Origin: Cardiocondyla obscurior | Lineage: Eukaryota > Arthropoda > Insecta > Hymenoptera > Formicidae | Direction of reading: 5' to 3' | Length of the DNA: 64,000 nt | Assembly (NCBI RefSeq): GCF_019399895.1 | Contig: NC_091873.1 | Span: forward strand, 3,976,001-4,040,000 | In this document: piece after piece, positions 28,266 through 38,532 of the stretch | Numbering within the stretch: position 1 is the stretch's first letter | Layout: each line of letters opens with the position of its first letter | Notes under the pieces: generated by a model | The model's database searches: none | Seen by the model: only the letters and a program-made list of their open reading frames with translations | What the model was told of the DNA's origin: nothing | Translations under genes and position numbers: made by a program

Positions 28266-31200
28266 GCGACAGGTGGAGTGCGAATGGGAGCTGGATCTAA
28301 TCTCTTGGCTTTTCTCTCGCTTAACAAGCCTTGGTGTACTAATGATTTAAAGAGCGCTATAAAATGATCACCCTTAAGTTTTTCACCGGGTAAATTCGCC
28401 GACTGACAAGGGAGTTCGTAAAGGAAACTTTACGCGCGGTATATAGTGTCTTAAAAGGAGATATGATACTCGGGGATAGATGCCGCGGGGTGCGATTTAG
28501 CGGAAAAGCAGCGGCGGAAAAGTTCGCGGGGAAAATCGCTGGAAGATGCCGAGGGTTGGTGCGGGAAAAACTGTGAGGCGCGACATGTGCGCGGGGCTGG
28601 GCGAGAAAGAGGTTGCGGGAGGATGAGGGTGAAGGAAGGATTTTCTCTCGAAGGAGGTCGTTCCGTGAATGGCCGGCATTCAGGAGCACCGAGAAGACGA
28701 GTCGGCCCCACGACTTGGACGATATTTCAATTCACTATCGAGCCATCTAGCTACGCTGGATACGTGTCGGTGCTGCCTGTTTGGCGATGTAATATTTTTC
28801 ATACGAATAGCGGGAATAATAGCTGAAAGAAGCGGTACGTCAAATGAAAAATTCCGAAATATATTTATATCTATATAATATATAAATAAATACTATCCGT
28901 AAAGCGCCGTGCTAAATAAAAGATTTATACGAATGAGCGTGTTAATTGCCGTTATTTTATTTTATTATTATTTTTTTTTTTCAACTAATGAATATTTTGC
29001 GCATTATTAAATTACCGCGAATCAATTACGACGTTTGGAACTCACCGTTGACAAGTTTCTCTCGACCCCATTCGGTATATTTAAACGCATCACCTCATAT
29101 TTTATATTTTATAGCGTTGTACGGCAAAAAGCTGGAGAGATAAAAGGAACGATGTAACATAAAGTAAACGGCTGCTCCTCGCGAAGCCTCGAAGCAAAGT
29201 ATCGTCGACTTCTGGAGCATTCGCGGGATATATATTTGTTCTCGGTTCATTGATTCGCATGCGCTTAATCGATCGTGGCGATCGAAAGGCGTATTCCGCG
29301 AAGCGGCACGATACGATTTGTCTCTTTTGTCGGTCAGCACCCCGCGGAAGATAGAAGAGCAGGAAGATAACCGCAAGTCGGGATGAATGCGCGTGGTGGA
29401 CGCATGTCGGGATCGACTTCGCTCGCGTCGCGCTTCTGCGAAATATCAAACAAAGCGGACGCTGGCGAATCGTAAGCGCTCGAGATTACAGGCACGCGAG
29501 GCGGCATCGATCCTCTCATTTTATACTTGTCAGGCGCGGTTTCGGAAATCCTTACGATATCCGACAAGAGGCAGGAAGCCGCCAGCGAATCGAGAAAACT
29601 TTGTTAGCGACTCCGTTTCTTTTTTTTTTTTCTTTTTTTTTCTGACTGCGTGTAACTCGGTTATTCGGCACATGGTTGATATCGCGAGTCATTAAAATCC
29701 TAATGAGCACAGCAACCTGTATCTACCTGGCTGCGTTACAGATTCATTTAGAAGACGCGCTGAAGTGCACTGGCAGGGAAGCAAGAGGGCTTATCTTCAC
29801 GCGAAAGGATAGAGAAAGCCGCGAGCGATATCGGACGTAACGCTTCGCGATTTACGCAACTAGGCTCGCGGAAGAAACGCTTACTCGGTGAATTCTATTC
29901 ATAACTCTCCCGATCATTGTATTTTAAAACGTTACGGCGCGCGTTCACGTTTTCACAGTCAAGTCCACACGACGGCGATGCGATAATGCGATTATCGCAT
30001 CGCTCCGTATCGGCTTTTGATATTTTTTTTTTTTTTTTTTTTTTTTTTTGTACATTAATATTCTGTTCGGCTGCAGGTTTATATTTATATGTTGATATTT
30101 ATGTTACGATAATATATAATAAAGATTACTCGGTATTTTAACGAACGGTCTCGTATACGCAATTATCTCTTGTTTATAAAATTATTCACTTATCTGTATG
30201 ATGTAATTTTATTGAGATTAACTCAATTTCATTACGATCGCAATTCCTATATATATATATATATATATTTTTATTTTTTTTATTTTTCAGATATACAAAA
30301 ACCGTAGTGGATTCCAGCTTGAACGCTCAACGATACAATCCCGAGTTCACGGTATCGATGACGTCGATGCCGGCTACTTATTCCGGCAATACGAACATCA
30401 GCGCGCTCATTGACCAATTGAGGCACATTAATCAGGTGAGTGCACGAAGTCGTAACTCGTCTTAAGTGGATTCCTCTCCCCCGGATTAATCATGCCCACA
30501 ATTTTCATTCGTTTGTCGATTCAAACGCCGTGCGACGAACAACAAGGGCGAGCGACTCTCGTTGAATAGGAACTCGCGGTGATTGAAGTTTAAAAGCAAA
30601 GTTGTGTTCCCAACCTTTTCGAAATTCACGATGAAATAATAAACTCCCTTTGTGCGTCAATTCGAATTTTATATTATACAAATATAACACAAAATTAATA
30701 ATAAATCTGGAATACGCGAAATGTAACGTAATATTTGTTATAATTACGCGCGTGTAACTTTTATAAAGTTACAACGGTGATAAATCTATTTCGTTGGTAC
30801 TTTGGAATTAATTAAAACCACGCAACGCTGCTTTTCCTTGCGATCTCATTTTTAATAATTTGCCTTCTTTTTATTCGCGAGTCAGGTGCATATCCTCGGG
30901 CAGGGGTGAATTTGCCATAATTCGTAAACTGTTATCACGATAGTTCATTGATGCGGAAAGCTCGTTCGGTGACCCGTGACTACCAGACGTACGAACCAGA
31001 CGGAATCATAAATTCTCGTCTAATCTAGAATTATTCATAGAGCCGGGATAGCAAACGGGTGCGTCGAGGCACGTGTCGCGTTGCATGGATGAATTTCACC
31101 TTAGAGAGCACGTGGGTGCTCAAACCTGTTCGATAGAGTATACATATACATATACGTCGTGGGTGCTATGTTCTGCTGAAATAATTAAAAGTTTTTTTAC

Positions 31201-34077
31201 GGGAATAATTAGCTTTTGCGAATTTATTATGCATCTGATTGATGAACTTAACGTCGACTTTTATGTAGATTATCCTTAACTTAGTTTTTATCTTTCTTTA
31301 GTCGTCTATTATAAAAATTAGCGCGAGATAAAAAGTACGTTAAAATCGGGATTAAAGGTTACTTATATTAGATTAATCTGTAATCGACGTTATTTTTTTT
31401 AAATCGATATTCTGTTTATAATAAAATGAAAAAGTTAACATTTAAATTACCGAATGTATTTTTCGTTATACACAAGTTTTATTATAAATTTTTTTAATTT
31501 TTTAATGAGAAAGTATTTTTCGACTTTGACCGACGGAACGAACCAAGCTCCCTTTTACGTCACTGTCTTGTACGTATAATTTAATAGAAATAAAAGTAAA
31601 AATAATTGTTTCACTCCTAACCAATTATTCCTGCAATGCGATATAAATACGTGACGTGCAAAATTATAAAATTTTCAGTATACAACTGTTCATTTTTTTT
31701 TTTCATAAAGTTGAGACCGATTTCTGAGTAAATTGAGCTCTTTCAATTTCTAAATAAATCTGATTACAGTTGTCGCTTGCGTCTTTCAGTCGCTTCATCG
31801 TTCTCCTCCGCGGTATCTGCGGCGTCATTAAAGTTGGCAACCGTCGCGTGTAGGGCACACGCACGGTGCTCACACGCATGTTAATTTACGCGCCGAGGAA
31901 TCGGGCCGCTTACTTCTGATTAGAGTGTCGTGAGACACGCATATACGCGTGTATACACGAGGTCCGTGATCGATCTAGTCATTTACCGTCCGGCCGCTCC
32001 GATAAACGGCCTGTCTAAATAACTCCGTCACTTCGGAATGCCGTGATACGTTACGCGAGACGCTTCGCCGGCAAATATATTCGGGCTTCCGAAATTGTAA
32101 ACGGGTCAAATCGCACCTTACGGGTTCCGCGTATAGAACACAATCGCGCAATTACGGCACGTGGCGGGTCGCAAAAACCGATGAATAGCAGGGATTCCGA
32201 GGTATTATTAGCGGGCACGAGAATTGAGTAATGGTTACGTGTTCGGAGCAGCGCGAGATTAGAGGCTGCTTGTCAACAGGCAATTTTCAGCGGAATATAA
32301 ATTCACATCTGCCGTTGTGTTCGCGCGAAGTGGCCAGGTTTCGATAGGAGAGTGTTGGCGATTAATTGGACGGCCGGCTATATCTACGCCGGGTCAAGTG
32401 GGTTAATTGAGATCTTTGGGGGTAAATGGAACGGCTTTAATGAGTTATCAATGACAAAGCTAATCCCAATCAGCTCTCCGGTGATGACGAGGCCGGTTGC
32501 TGAAAGCGGGAGAGAGCCCCCCCTCCGGCGTTGACTTTTCCGGTCGCCGGGCCGTCCGGATGTAATGGCCATTAATTTCGAAAAATTATACGCGTTACTC
32601 CACACTTGGCTCGGCGATTTCAATTACGCTGTCAGCTCGTAATTTCACAGTCTACCTTAATCTTGCGTAACGGGCGGTATTTCACTGTGCGACATTTAAT
32701 AACAATCCCCGTCGATGTCTTATTTTCAAGAATTGCCACCAGGAATCTATTTATACGCGGCGGCGAGCGATTACGAAAAAGAACAGCGTGGATCGCGCTT
32801 TAGAAATAAATTTATCTAACAATTCCTAACGAGAGCCGACGCTTCGCCGGGTAATAACGATGTATTCACGTTACGCCGATCTCTCGGCGATTCTTCGGTG
32901 GCAGGTGGTGCAGTCCCAGTTGGCGTCCGATTTCGGGACCGACGCCTTCCTGGCCGACGAGGCCCTGGACGGTTCCGGAAGCGGGGACAATCCCGGCTGG
33001 AGGCAGCGCGGCCACAGCGGGATCGACGACGACGAGGACGGCCACGACGATGACGACGAGGCGTCCGGCTCCGGAATGGGTCCCGTCACGACAGGTACCG
33101 TATTCCCGCGGGATTCCCCTCCCCCTCCCCCGTTAATTAGCATAATAAACCCGCCGGTGCTACCTCCTTGGAAACTCCATTGTCAGATGAATCCCGTGTA
33201 CGGCGCATATCGAGTGTCGTTATTAGCGATAGGACTTCGTTCTCGGTAGGGTTCTGTGGCGCATATCGAATTGCGCATTATCGGATATACTCTGACAAAA
33301 GAAAGAGATTACGTCCTCTCTCTCCTCCACCCCTTCATCTCGACGAAGAATCGTTACGGGGGATTAATACCAATTTAATTATGCACGGGCGGTTACAGGA
33401 AAAAAAGAAAAAATAATACTCGTGAAATATCATGATTCTTAACGTAATTCCGTAATCAAGTACTTTTCGCGCGCCGTATTATCCGAGCATTACCAAAGGA
33501 AAGTATTTCGGCTCGAAGGGATTCGGGTGATAAAGGGAATTGGAATTGATATAGCGAAAGAAGCGCGGAAGGTGAAAAATTAGCGACGCGGAAAGGCATG
33601 GCGATTTTGAAATAACGAGACTTTTTTTTTTTTTTCTTTCTTTTTTAACACGCTTTTTCCATCTAATTACGAAAGGGCTTTGAAAAGTTTTCGAAATAAA
33701 GTGTAAATGATACTCGCACAACAGATATTACACCTTAAATGAAAAGTTCCAGTTTTATCGTACGCCTGGTGAAGTTTTAATCGTTTTATCAAATGGCTAA
33801 TCTTTTTGTAGAATAAACGCGATTAAATTAAAAAGAAGAAAAAAGAAAAAGAAATTAATTTAGTAACGAGGATGTTCTTTCCTCTGCTTTGCCAACGTTT
33901 CTCCCTCATTTTACCCGAAGCGAGGTGTATAACAAGAAGTTTGATTTCTTACAAAAATAAATATCGCGATTCTCTGTTTCAGACTCGTCGACGAGGACCA
34001 CCACGCCTTCCGGATCGTCAACGATCCTGCTGTCATCCTTGGTCCTCGGTGTCGTCTGCGCGTCGCTTATCGCTTAA
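1..34077 (+). CDS. dally: Glypican, dally / GPC3-5 class (3' part of gene, 5' end outside window)
   Basis: Glypicans are GPI-anchored cell-surface heparan sulfate proteoglycans that shape Wnt, Hedgehog and BMP gradients. CDS segments: 3376-3516, 7143-7722, 8186-8387, 21474-21754, 30291-30435, 32905-33094 and 33983-34077. Phases agree at every join, giving 544 visible residues plus stop. The chain shows the glypican CC motif followed by EEMEERL, KSLEATRILVQAL, YCPKCKG, PCSGFC, GCL, CWNG and a HINQ helix. With one Cys expected upstream, the 13 visible ones complete the 14-Cys framework. Ser-Gly sites in an acidic stretch and a hydrophobic C-terminus follow. Family comparison is from memory: the LFP, KSL..TR..VQAL.LG and LRHINQ blocks fit GPC3/5 (dally) better than GPC4/6 (dlp). 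The signal peptide lies outside the window. Bases 1-33 are an additional exon end. I am sure of the family and fairly sure of the dally assignment. Confidence 0.88.
34..3375 (+). other. dally intron between the two similar N-terminal exons
   Basis: No further coding exon recognised. It contains a GGAC tandem repeat (223-248), A/T-rich DNA and several poly-T runs. If the two flanking exons are mutually exclusive, RNA elements controlling the choice would be expected here or in the next intron, but I cannot identify any by eye. The sequence just before the acceptor at 3374-3375 has a moderate pyrimidine tract. Confidence 0.6.
223..248. repeat. GGAC tetranucleotide microsatellite
   Basis: About six and a half consecutive GGAC units inside a dally intron. 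Confidence 0.9.
3376..3516 (+). CDS. dally: dally coding exon with the CGGKCC motif
   Basis: Acceptor TTTTCCAG ends at 3375 and the donor GTAGGA begins at 3517. The exon is 141 nt, a multiple of three, so skipping or duplicating it keeps the frame. It encodes CGGKCCGEEMEERL, the start of the glypican helical core, with three framework cysteines. The donor is weaker than that of the exon ending at base 33. It joins to 7143 to form a Glu codon. Confidence 0.9.
3517..7142 (+). other. dally intron
   Basis: No coding exon recognised. It contains a long GA tract (4154-4187), a CT/CTTT-rich tract near 4540-4581, poly-A/T runs and A/T-rich DNA. The acceptor at 7141-7142 has the context CTGTACAG. Confidence 0.7.
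4154..4187. repeat. GA dinucleotide microsatellite
   Basis: Uninterrupted alternating GA of about 34 bases. It could bind a GAGA-type factor in insects, or be a neutral microsatellite. Confidence 0.9.
7143..7722 (+). CDS. dally: dally large core exon
   Basis: The 580-nt exon begins by completing a Glu codon and ends two bases into an Arg codon at donor GTGAGT (7723). It encodes most of the glypican core: LFPIAYHYAINP, QPFGDTPQDIF, KSLEATRILVQALTLG, MTYCPKCKGIG and PCSGFC. A GTG at 7148 is an ordinary Val codon, not a start. The sequence is G/C-rich in the third codon position compared with the flanking introns. Confidence 0.95.
7723..8185 (+). other. short dally intron with a poor 3' pyrimidine tract
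   Basis: 463-nt intron. Its 3' end lacks a good pyrimidine tract and carries two nearby AG sites (8167-8168 and 8184-8185). Only the second preserves the reading frame. Confidence 0.8.
8186..8387 (+). CDS. dally: dally exon, GCL to EEK
   Basis: 202-nt exon starting at GGGCTGC, so the joined protein reads FCTNVVRGCLTEPASELDL, the expected glypican join. It ends in phase 0 after EEK at donor GTAAGT (8388). It contains the DSRISDAIM segment of the C-terminal helical lobe. Choosing the upstream AG at 8167-8168 would give a stop after two codons. Confidence 0.93.
9001..9025. repeat. GCCAC pentanucleotide tandem repeat
   Basis: Five consecutive GCCAC units in a dally intron. Confidence 0.9.
12636..12671. 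repeat. 12-bp tandem repeat, three perfect copies
   Basis: Unit TTGCGTGCTCCG at 12,636, 12,648 and 12,660. Because the period is a multiple of three it does not disrupt the open frame that spans it. Confidence 0.92.
20123..20385. mobile_element. Degenerate MITE-like element, copy A
   Basis: It begins near AGGCAGATATAGCATTTGCT and shares several blocks in the same order with the element about 330 bp downstream: a CCCTCAGT block, a GACCGGTGCT block and a terminal block with ACGAACGCCAT. The right end reads approximately as the inverse of the left end. Boundaries are approximate. No transposase or clear target-site duplication is visible. Confidence 0.4.
20447..20718. mobile_element. Degenerate MITE-like element, copy B, with about 36-bp inverted ends
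   Basis: Left end GAGGCAGATACGGCGTTTGC; the right end, read on the - strand, is GAAACAGATATGGCATTCGC. Similarity extends about 36 bp to GGTGGTT, with mostly transition differences. Internal blocks match copy A. No coding capacity is seen. It is either a short non-autonomous DNA transposon or a duplicated palindromic regulatory module. Confidence 0.45.
21474..21754 (+). CDS. dally: dally exon, C-terminal lobe and CWNG motif
   Basis: 281-nt exon; acceptor TTTTTAG ends at 21,473 and donor GTAAGT begins at 21,755. It begins VRKVCGRSE, continues with a low-complexity Ala/Ser/Pro stretch, then LLNQLHKQLVNFLASVLRS and RCWNGERVGE. The Ala/Ser-rich part corresponds to the variable linker in other glypicans. 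I see no basic pair or RxxR convertase site in that linker. Confidence 0.93.
21755..30290 (+). other. 8.5-kb dally intron
   Basis: No coding exon recognised. It contains a 14-bp perfect palindrome (22,814-22,827), a G-rich stretch near 23,713-23,749, a GCGCGA repeat near 25,922-25,942, a poly-T run flanked by TTAATTAA-type sequence (about 26,378-26,415), a long GA tract (28,222-28,263), a 29-base poly-T near 30,020-30,049 and an AT tract just before the acceptor. Confidence 0.7.
28222..28263. repeat. GA dinucleotide microsatellite
   Basis: About 42 bases of alternating GA in a dally intron, the second such tract in the gene. Confidence 0.9.
30291..30435 (+). CDS. dally: dally exon, YNPE and LRHINQ helix
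   Basis: 145-nt exon. Acceptor TTTTTCAG ends at 30,290. The first base completes the Glu codon of GERVGEYTKTVV. The exon ends in phase 0 at LIDQLRHINQ before donor GTGAGT (30,436). The YNPE and INQ blocks fit the last helix of the glypican core. Confidence 0.92.
30436..32904 (+). other. dally intron
   Basis: 2.5-kb intron, A/T-rich. No coding exon, RNA gene or element recognised. Confidence 0.7.
32905..33094 (+). CDS. dally: dally exon with glycosaminoglycan attachment region
   Basis: 190-nt exon. Acceptor GTGGCAG ends at 32,904 and a weak donor GTACCG begins at 33,095. It encodes VVQSQLASDF, then LDGSGSGDNPGW, an Asp/Glu/His-rich run and EASGSGMG. The repeated Ser-Gly pairs next to acidic residues are the usual context for heparan sulfate attachment by xylosyltransferase. 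It has no cysteines. Confidence 0.9.
33095..33982 (+). other. last dally intron
   Basis: 888-nt intron without recognised features apart from A- and T-runs. The acceptor TCTGTTTCAG is strong. Confidence 0.8.
33983..34077 (+). CDS. dally: dally terminal exon, GPI-anchor signal and stop
   Basis: The first two bases complete an Asp codon. The exon then encodes a Ser/Thr-rich spacer (STRTTTPSGSS) and a hydrophobic tail, ILLSSLVLGVVCASLIA, ending in TAA at 34,075-34,077. A small-residue cluster followed by a hydrophobic tail with no cytoplasmic residues is the pattern of a GPI-anchor addition signal. Confidence 0.92.
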
Positions 34078-36348
34078 TTCCGGGCCTCGTTTTGCCCGGC
34101 GCGAGATTACGATTTCGATACGCGATAACCTAGAGCCGACGTAGATAAGGAGAGTTTAAACTAGTTTTTGTCGCGGTCAGAGGATTGTTAACAGGTCGGA
34201 TCTATACGCTTTTCGCGCGGGATTCTTCCGGCGTGCGTGAATGCCGACATACGTGGAGGGAGGACCTCGTAAGGAGGTTCCACGGTGATGCTTCCGGCCG
34301 CCGGAATCGCATACGAGCGATGCCGTTTGATAATTTATCGGTGGCGTGTTGGGCAGCGAAGCGAACTGTTCCTGCCGCGATCCCGCTGGAAGGACGCCGC
34401 GGTTCTCAGTGATATATCGATGTGCATGGAATATGTATGCGTGCATGCATACATGGGTTGTGTGCACGCGCGAATCTGCGTGTGTGTATGTGTGTGAGAA
34501 TGAGAAAGAAAGAAAAACGGTTTGTAAAAGTATATAATAGACAGACAGAGTGAGTGAGTGAGGGAGGGAAAAAAAAAGCGTATACGGCAAAACGGAAAGA
34601 AGCGATAGGCGAACTGAGTCTGAGACGTCGCGCTTGTAAAACACGATGATAAATCTCGCGATGTTATTCCCAGGTGCAATTTTTTTTTCTTTTTTTTGAG
34701 GTGGAACGAGAGTTCTCTCCCGTTTTTCCCTTTTTACATAGATGTCGATACCGTGGAACTGGAGCGCCGTAATGCTTGCTTCGGTAGAGCTCAAAATTAT
34801 ATTATTTTTCTTTTTCTTTTTTTTTTTTTTCGTAAAAATACTTCTTGAAGTTTACACGAAATAGAAACTCTTCTTTTTTTTGGTAATTCTGTAACTTTGC
34901 GAGGTGTGCAGAATTAATGCTTTCTGCTTGAAGGGAGACGTGATATCGACCGTTTTGTGATCTCAGAGAATTGAGAAAAATACTTTATCGCGAGTTAATC
35001 TAGGCCGAGAGAAACGTAGGTCAGTATTCCGCATACCGTCTTGCTCTCATAGGAAATCTGCCAAAATTCGCGTTTTTATTTTCATCTTTTTCCTTTCCCG
35101 CGCAAGCGCTGGATGGAAGTATCGGGAATTAACATTTTGCTCAAATACGCGCGTTAAAATTGTTACGAGTGCGATTTGCGCGCCAAGTACGAGGTAAATC
35201 GTAGCCAAAAATGAGGGTGCACGGATGCGGAGTCTGTGTTTAGAAATGCCAAATGCACCTGTGTCATTTTCATTGGACTGAGTTACGCGTGCCGTCGCGC
35301 GCGACAACGCGCAAAAAGCCTAAGAGAGAAAAAATTTTTTTTTTTTTTTTTTTTTCGTCTAACCGAGCGTCCCCGCGTTTCGAGTGTTAGTATTACGTAA
35401 GAATGCAGGATGCTTGCAGCAGCCATCGATCGTCGGTTCCAGGGAGGACAGAACTTCTGATCCGAAGGTCGCCGAGTCCGCTGTCCGACTCCGTTTATCT
35501 TTCGCGAGAGGGGCAAAGTGTGTCGCGCGGCTCTGAGAAATGGCTTGAAGGAGCGTCATCTCCTCTTTGTTATATCGGGTGTACGTTTTACTAGTTCAAA
35601 GAGAAAACGTGCGATTCGTTGAGAAAGCGCTTAGAAAACAATTGCAATTGCATAAAGTGAAGTCGCGAGGAAAGAAAAGGGGGGAAACACCGACGGATAA
35701 ATTCCGGCGACGAACCCTTGCATTCTCGTTTCTATGTCGGGCGCTGAACGTTGCTGTTCGATCCAATGCGGAATGAATTACAGTTTAATGCGGAACGTTC
35801 CGAAAAATATCGCCTACTTCCGATCCGAGCTAGATTTTTTTTGCTAATTTACAAGGGTGAGAGAGCGCGTGATGGGGTCACGCGATTCGTACGGAAGGGC
35901 CGCAAGGGCGTCGGAAATTTTTACTCGTTGATTTCTTTTCTCTTTTTTGTTTCCACTTTATCGTTATTAGACTACTTTGTAAGATAAAAAAAAATCTTTT
36001 CTATTATTTTTCTGTATATACGTATATTTTTTGTAGCGACTTTTTTTTTGCAAAGTCTCTGATCTTTGCTGAATTATTAATCGGACTCGATCCCGGGCGG
36101 TCACGTCGCCGGTGCCGAATACCAGATAAGAGAGTATGTACGTGGGGAAACGAAAGTATTTTACCTTCACTTCCTACGACTCGCAGAAGTCGTGCGAATA
36201 CGTCGTTACTCTCGAGCCGATCGGCCGCGAGCAAACAACGCGCGCCGGCCAAACAACAGTTAGCCACGTTAGTGTGCCTCGTATTTCTCGCATGCCATGG
36301 TTTCTCCCTTCTTCTTCTTTTTTTTTTTTTTTTACCCCTTTTCGTATA

Positions 36349-36354
36349 AATAAA
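36349..36354 (+). terminator. Candidate polyadenylation signal for dally
   Basis: AATAAA on the + strand about 2.3 kb after the dally stop. Nothing else supports its use, and it may be chance. Confidence 0.2.
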
Positions 36355-36484
36355 GCAAGCAAAAGTGTCTTCTTCGCCGAGCGACGTCCACCGCGCCTCG
36401 TCCACGGCACAGACGTTGATATGTCGCGGATTATTATTGAGAACGACGAGGGGAGGCCGTAATCACCCGTCGTCGATGATAACG

Positions 36485-36490
<6 letters not shown>

Positions 36491-36514
<24 letters not shown>
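36491..36514. repeat. AT microsatellite
   Basis: About 24 bases of alternating AT, followed by further TATA-rich sequence. Confidence 0.9.
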
Positions 36515-36515
<1 letters not shown>

Positions 36516-37051
36516 CATGCATATATATAAACGCGTTATATATGTATATATAAAATTATACGTACTCATATTTGTGGGTGTATCTGCGCGAGATATGTGA
36601 AGAAGTATGCCGCGTAGATACATTCATATATATGACATATATATATATATACATACACGAATTATGTCACGAAAATTAACTGCCGAAACGTATACGTATA
36701 TGATCGAGAGCTGACTTGGGATGACGCGGGTACTATTCGATGCGAACGAGATCCCCAAGCATCAGCACGGGACACGTTATCTCCAATGCCTGCGCGTACA
36801 TTTCTGTGATCGATCTCTCGCACAATTTACCTTCGTAGAAAAAGGGGCCTTCTTAACACAAATTTGATCGAGGAACGAGAGAAAAAAAACATTCGCGAAA
36901 CTTGCACTCCCGCTGAAACGTCCTCGATATAGATATCACGATCGTTGTGAATTCTAAAATACGTAAACCTGCCATTTTGCACCTTGGTCTTGAAGTCGTC
37001 GATCGTGGATCATTTGCGGTATCCAAAGCAAGTATATTTGCTGCGTTTATC

Positions 37052-37057
<6 letters not shown>

Positions 37058-37088
<31 letters not shown>
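37058..37088. repeat. AT microsatellite
   Basis: About 31 bases of alternating TA. Confidence 0.9.
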
Positions 37089-37094
<6 letters not shown>

Positions 37095-38484
37095 TATTTT
37101 TTTTTATCGATTTTGCAACGCTTTAATTTTTAATTGTTAGATTGGTATCTCAAAAAGAATTCGATTTTCTTTATCGTGAGACGTAATTACTCAATCAGCA
37201 ATAAAAATTTTTATAGATTTCTCCTCGCGATAATCTGGACAATCTAGATGTCGATTGCAAGTTGATTGTTATGTATCACAGCAGTAGCGAACAATGTTAA
37301 ATTTATCGAAAGGTTGCGAAACAACGTATCTGTATACGCGTACGAAGTGCCCTAAAAAAAAAAAAAAAAAAGGGGGCGTCTATTAATATTCAGAGCTGAT
37401 ACAACGGAAGCTGATATAATAGAACTCGATCAATACTTAATACAATGCGCGGTGACAATTTTTTTTTTCCTTTTTTTTTCTTTTTTTTCTCTACCGTTGA
37501 AATGAGTCATGCGTGTTAATTTTCGCAGCTTTGCCAGTGCGTCGGGCTAATTGTAAAAGTAAGCAACGTGCCAAATCGATTTAGCCCGCCTCTCCTCCCA
37601 TGGACGAGCAATTTTAACGCACGAATCAATCGAGCCGATTGTTGCAACTTTCAATCACGGGATCGCAATAATGCGAGACGCTAAACTTATCTTCGCAGGG
37701 CACTTTGGTGTTCCGTCTATTTTTGTCGCGAATGAAATTTTTATGTATTTCGCGTAATTTTCCAAGATGACGATAGTCTCGGCGTGATCCACGATCGCGA
37801 TTCGCAAGAGGATCGGTGGTTGAGTCTTCGACTCTTTTCTTCTTCTCCTTTTTTTTCCAGCACCTAAAGTGTTCCGTGACTAACGCAAGATCATCTTCGA
37901 TACTTTAATTACTCTCGATTCCACGCAATTTAATAATATTACCCAAGCTGTATCTAATTAGAACAAAGGATTATTGTCCCGTCACTTTCGTGTGAGATCC
38001 GCGCATTAACTCGTCGCGGAGGGAACAAAAGCGAACGACCGACGTTTCCACCGTTAGCGCGGTAACTTCCGGGAGACTCAACGTTCTCCCGCGACAAGCC
38101 GGTGCACGTTAATAAATTCGAATCTGCCGATTTGCTTTTTAGGTCAATCAGGGGGGGGGGGTGGCTTAGTTTCCGAGATAATTGCGACACCGTGACACTT
38201 TTTCCTTATTAATAATTACGTTATTTAGTGGCGCGCATTTAAAATATACCCACGCACGTAGAGTATCATATAGGACTTCACATTTATCAGTGAATTTAAA
38301 TCGATCATTAATTATCTCCGCCAGCATCACGGTCGTCTTCCGACGAGAATAGAAATTCTCGTTGATGCGGATTGAAAATTAATCCCCCTCTGAATCTGTG
38401 CGAAAGGTCACGACGTCGCTTATTTATCTGAGATATCTCATCGTCGCTCCGATCGATTTCGCTAGTGTTATTTAGCGACGAGTG

Positions 38485-38532
38485 GTCCAGAAGCACAGAC
38501 TTCTATATTAAATAGAAGTCTGTGTCCAGAAG
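38485..38532. repeat. Perfect 13-bp hairpin flanked by 9-bp direct repeats
   Basis: The arms CACAGACTTCTAT (38,494-38,506) and ATAGAAGTCTGTG (38,512-38,524) are exact inverse copies around a 5-base loop. The flanks GTCCAGAAG at 38,485-38,493 and 38,524-38,532 are identical, the second sharing its first base with the arm. Confidence 0.9.

Noticed and set aside
34177..34794. 205-codon open frame on the - strand after the dally stop
   Set aside because: It overlaps microsatellite-derived Ser/Leu/Thr-His repeats and has no recognisable domain or splice partner; probably chance.
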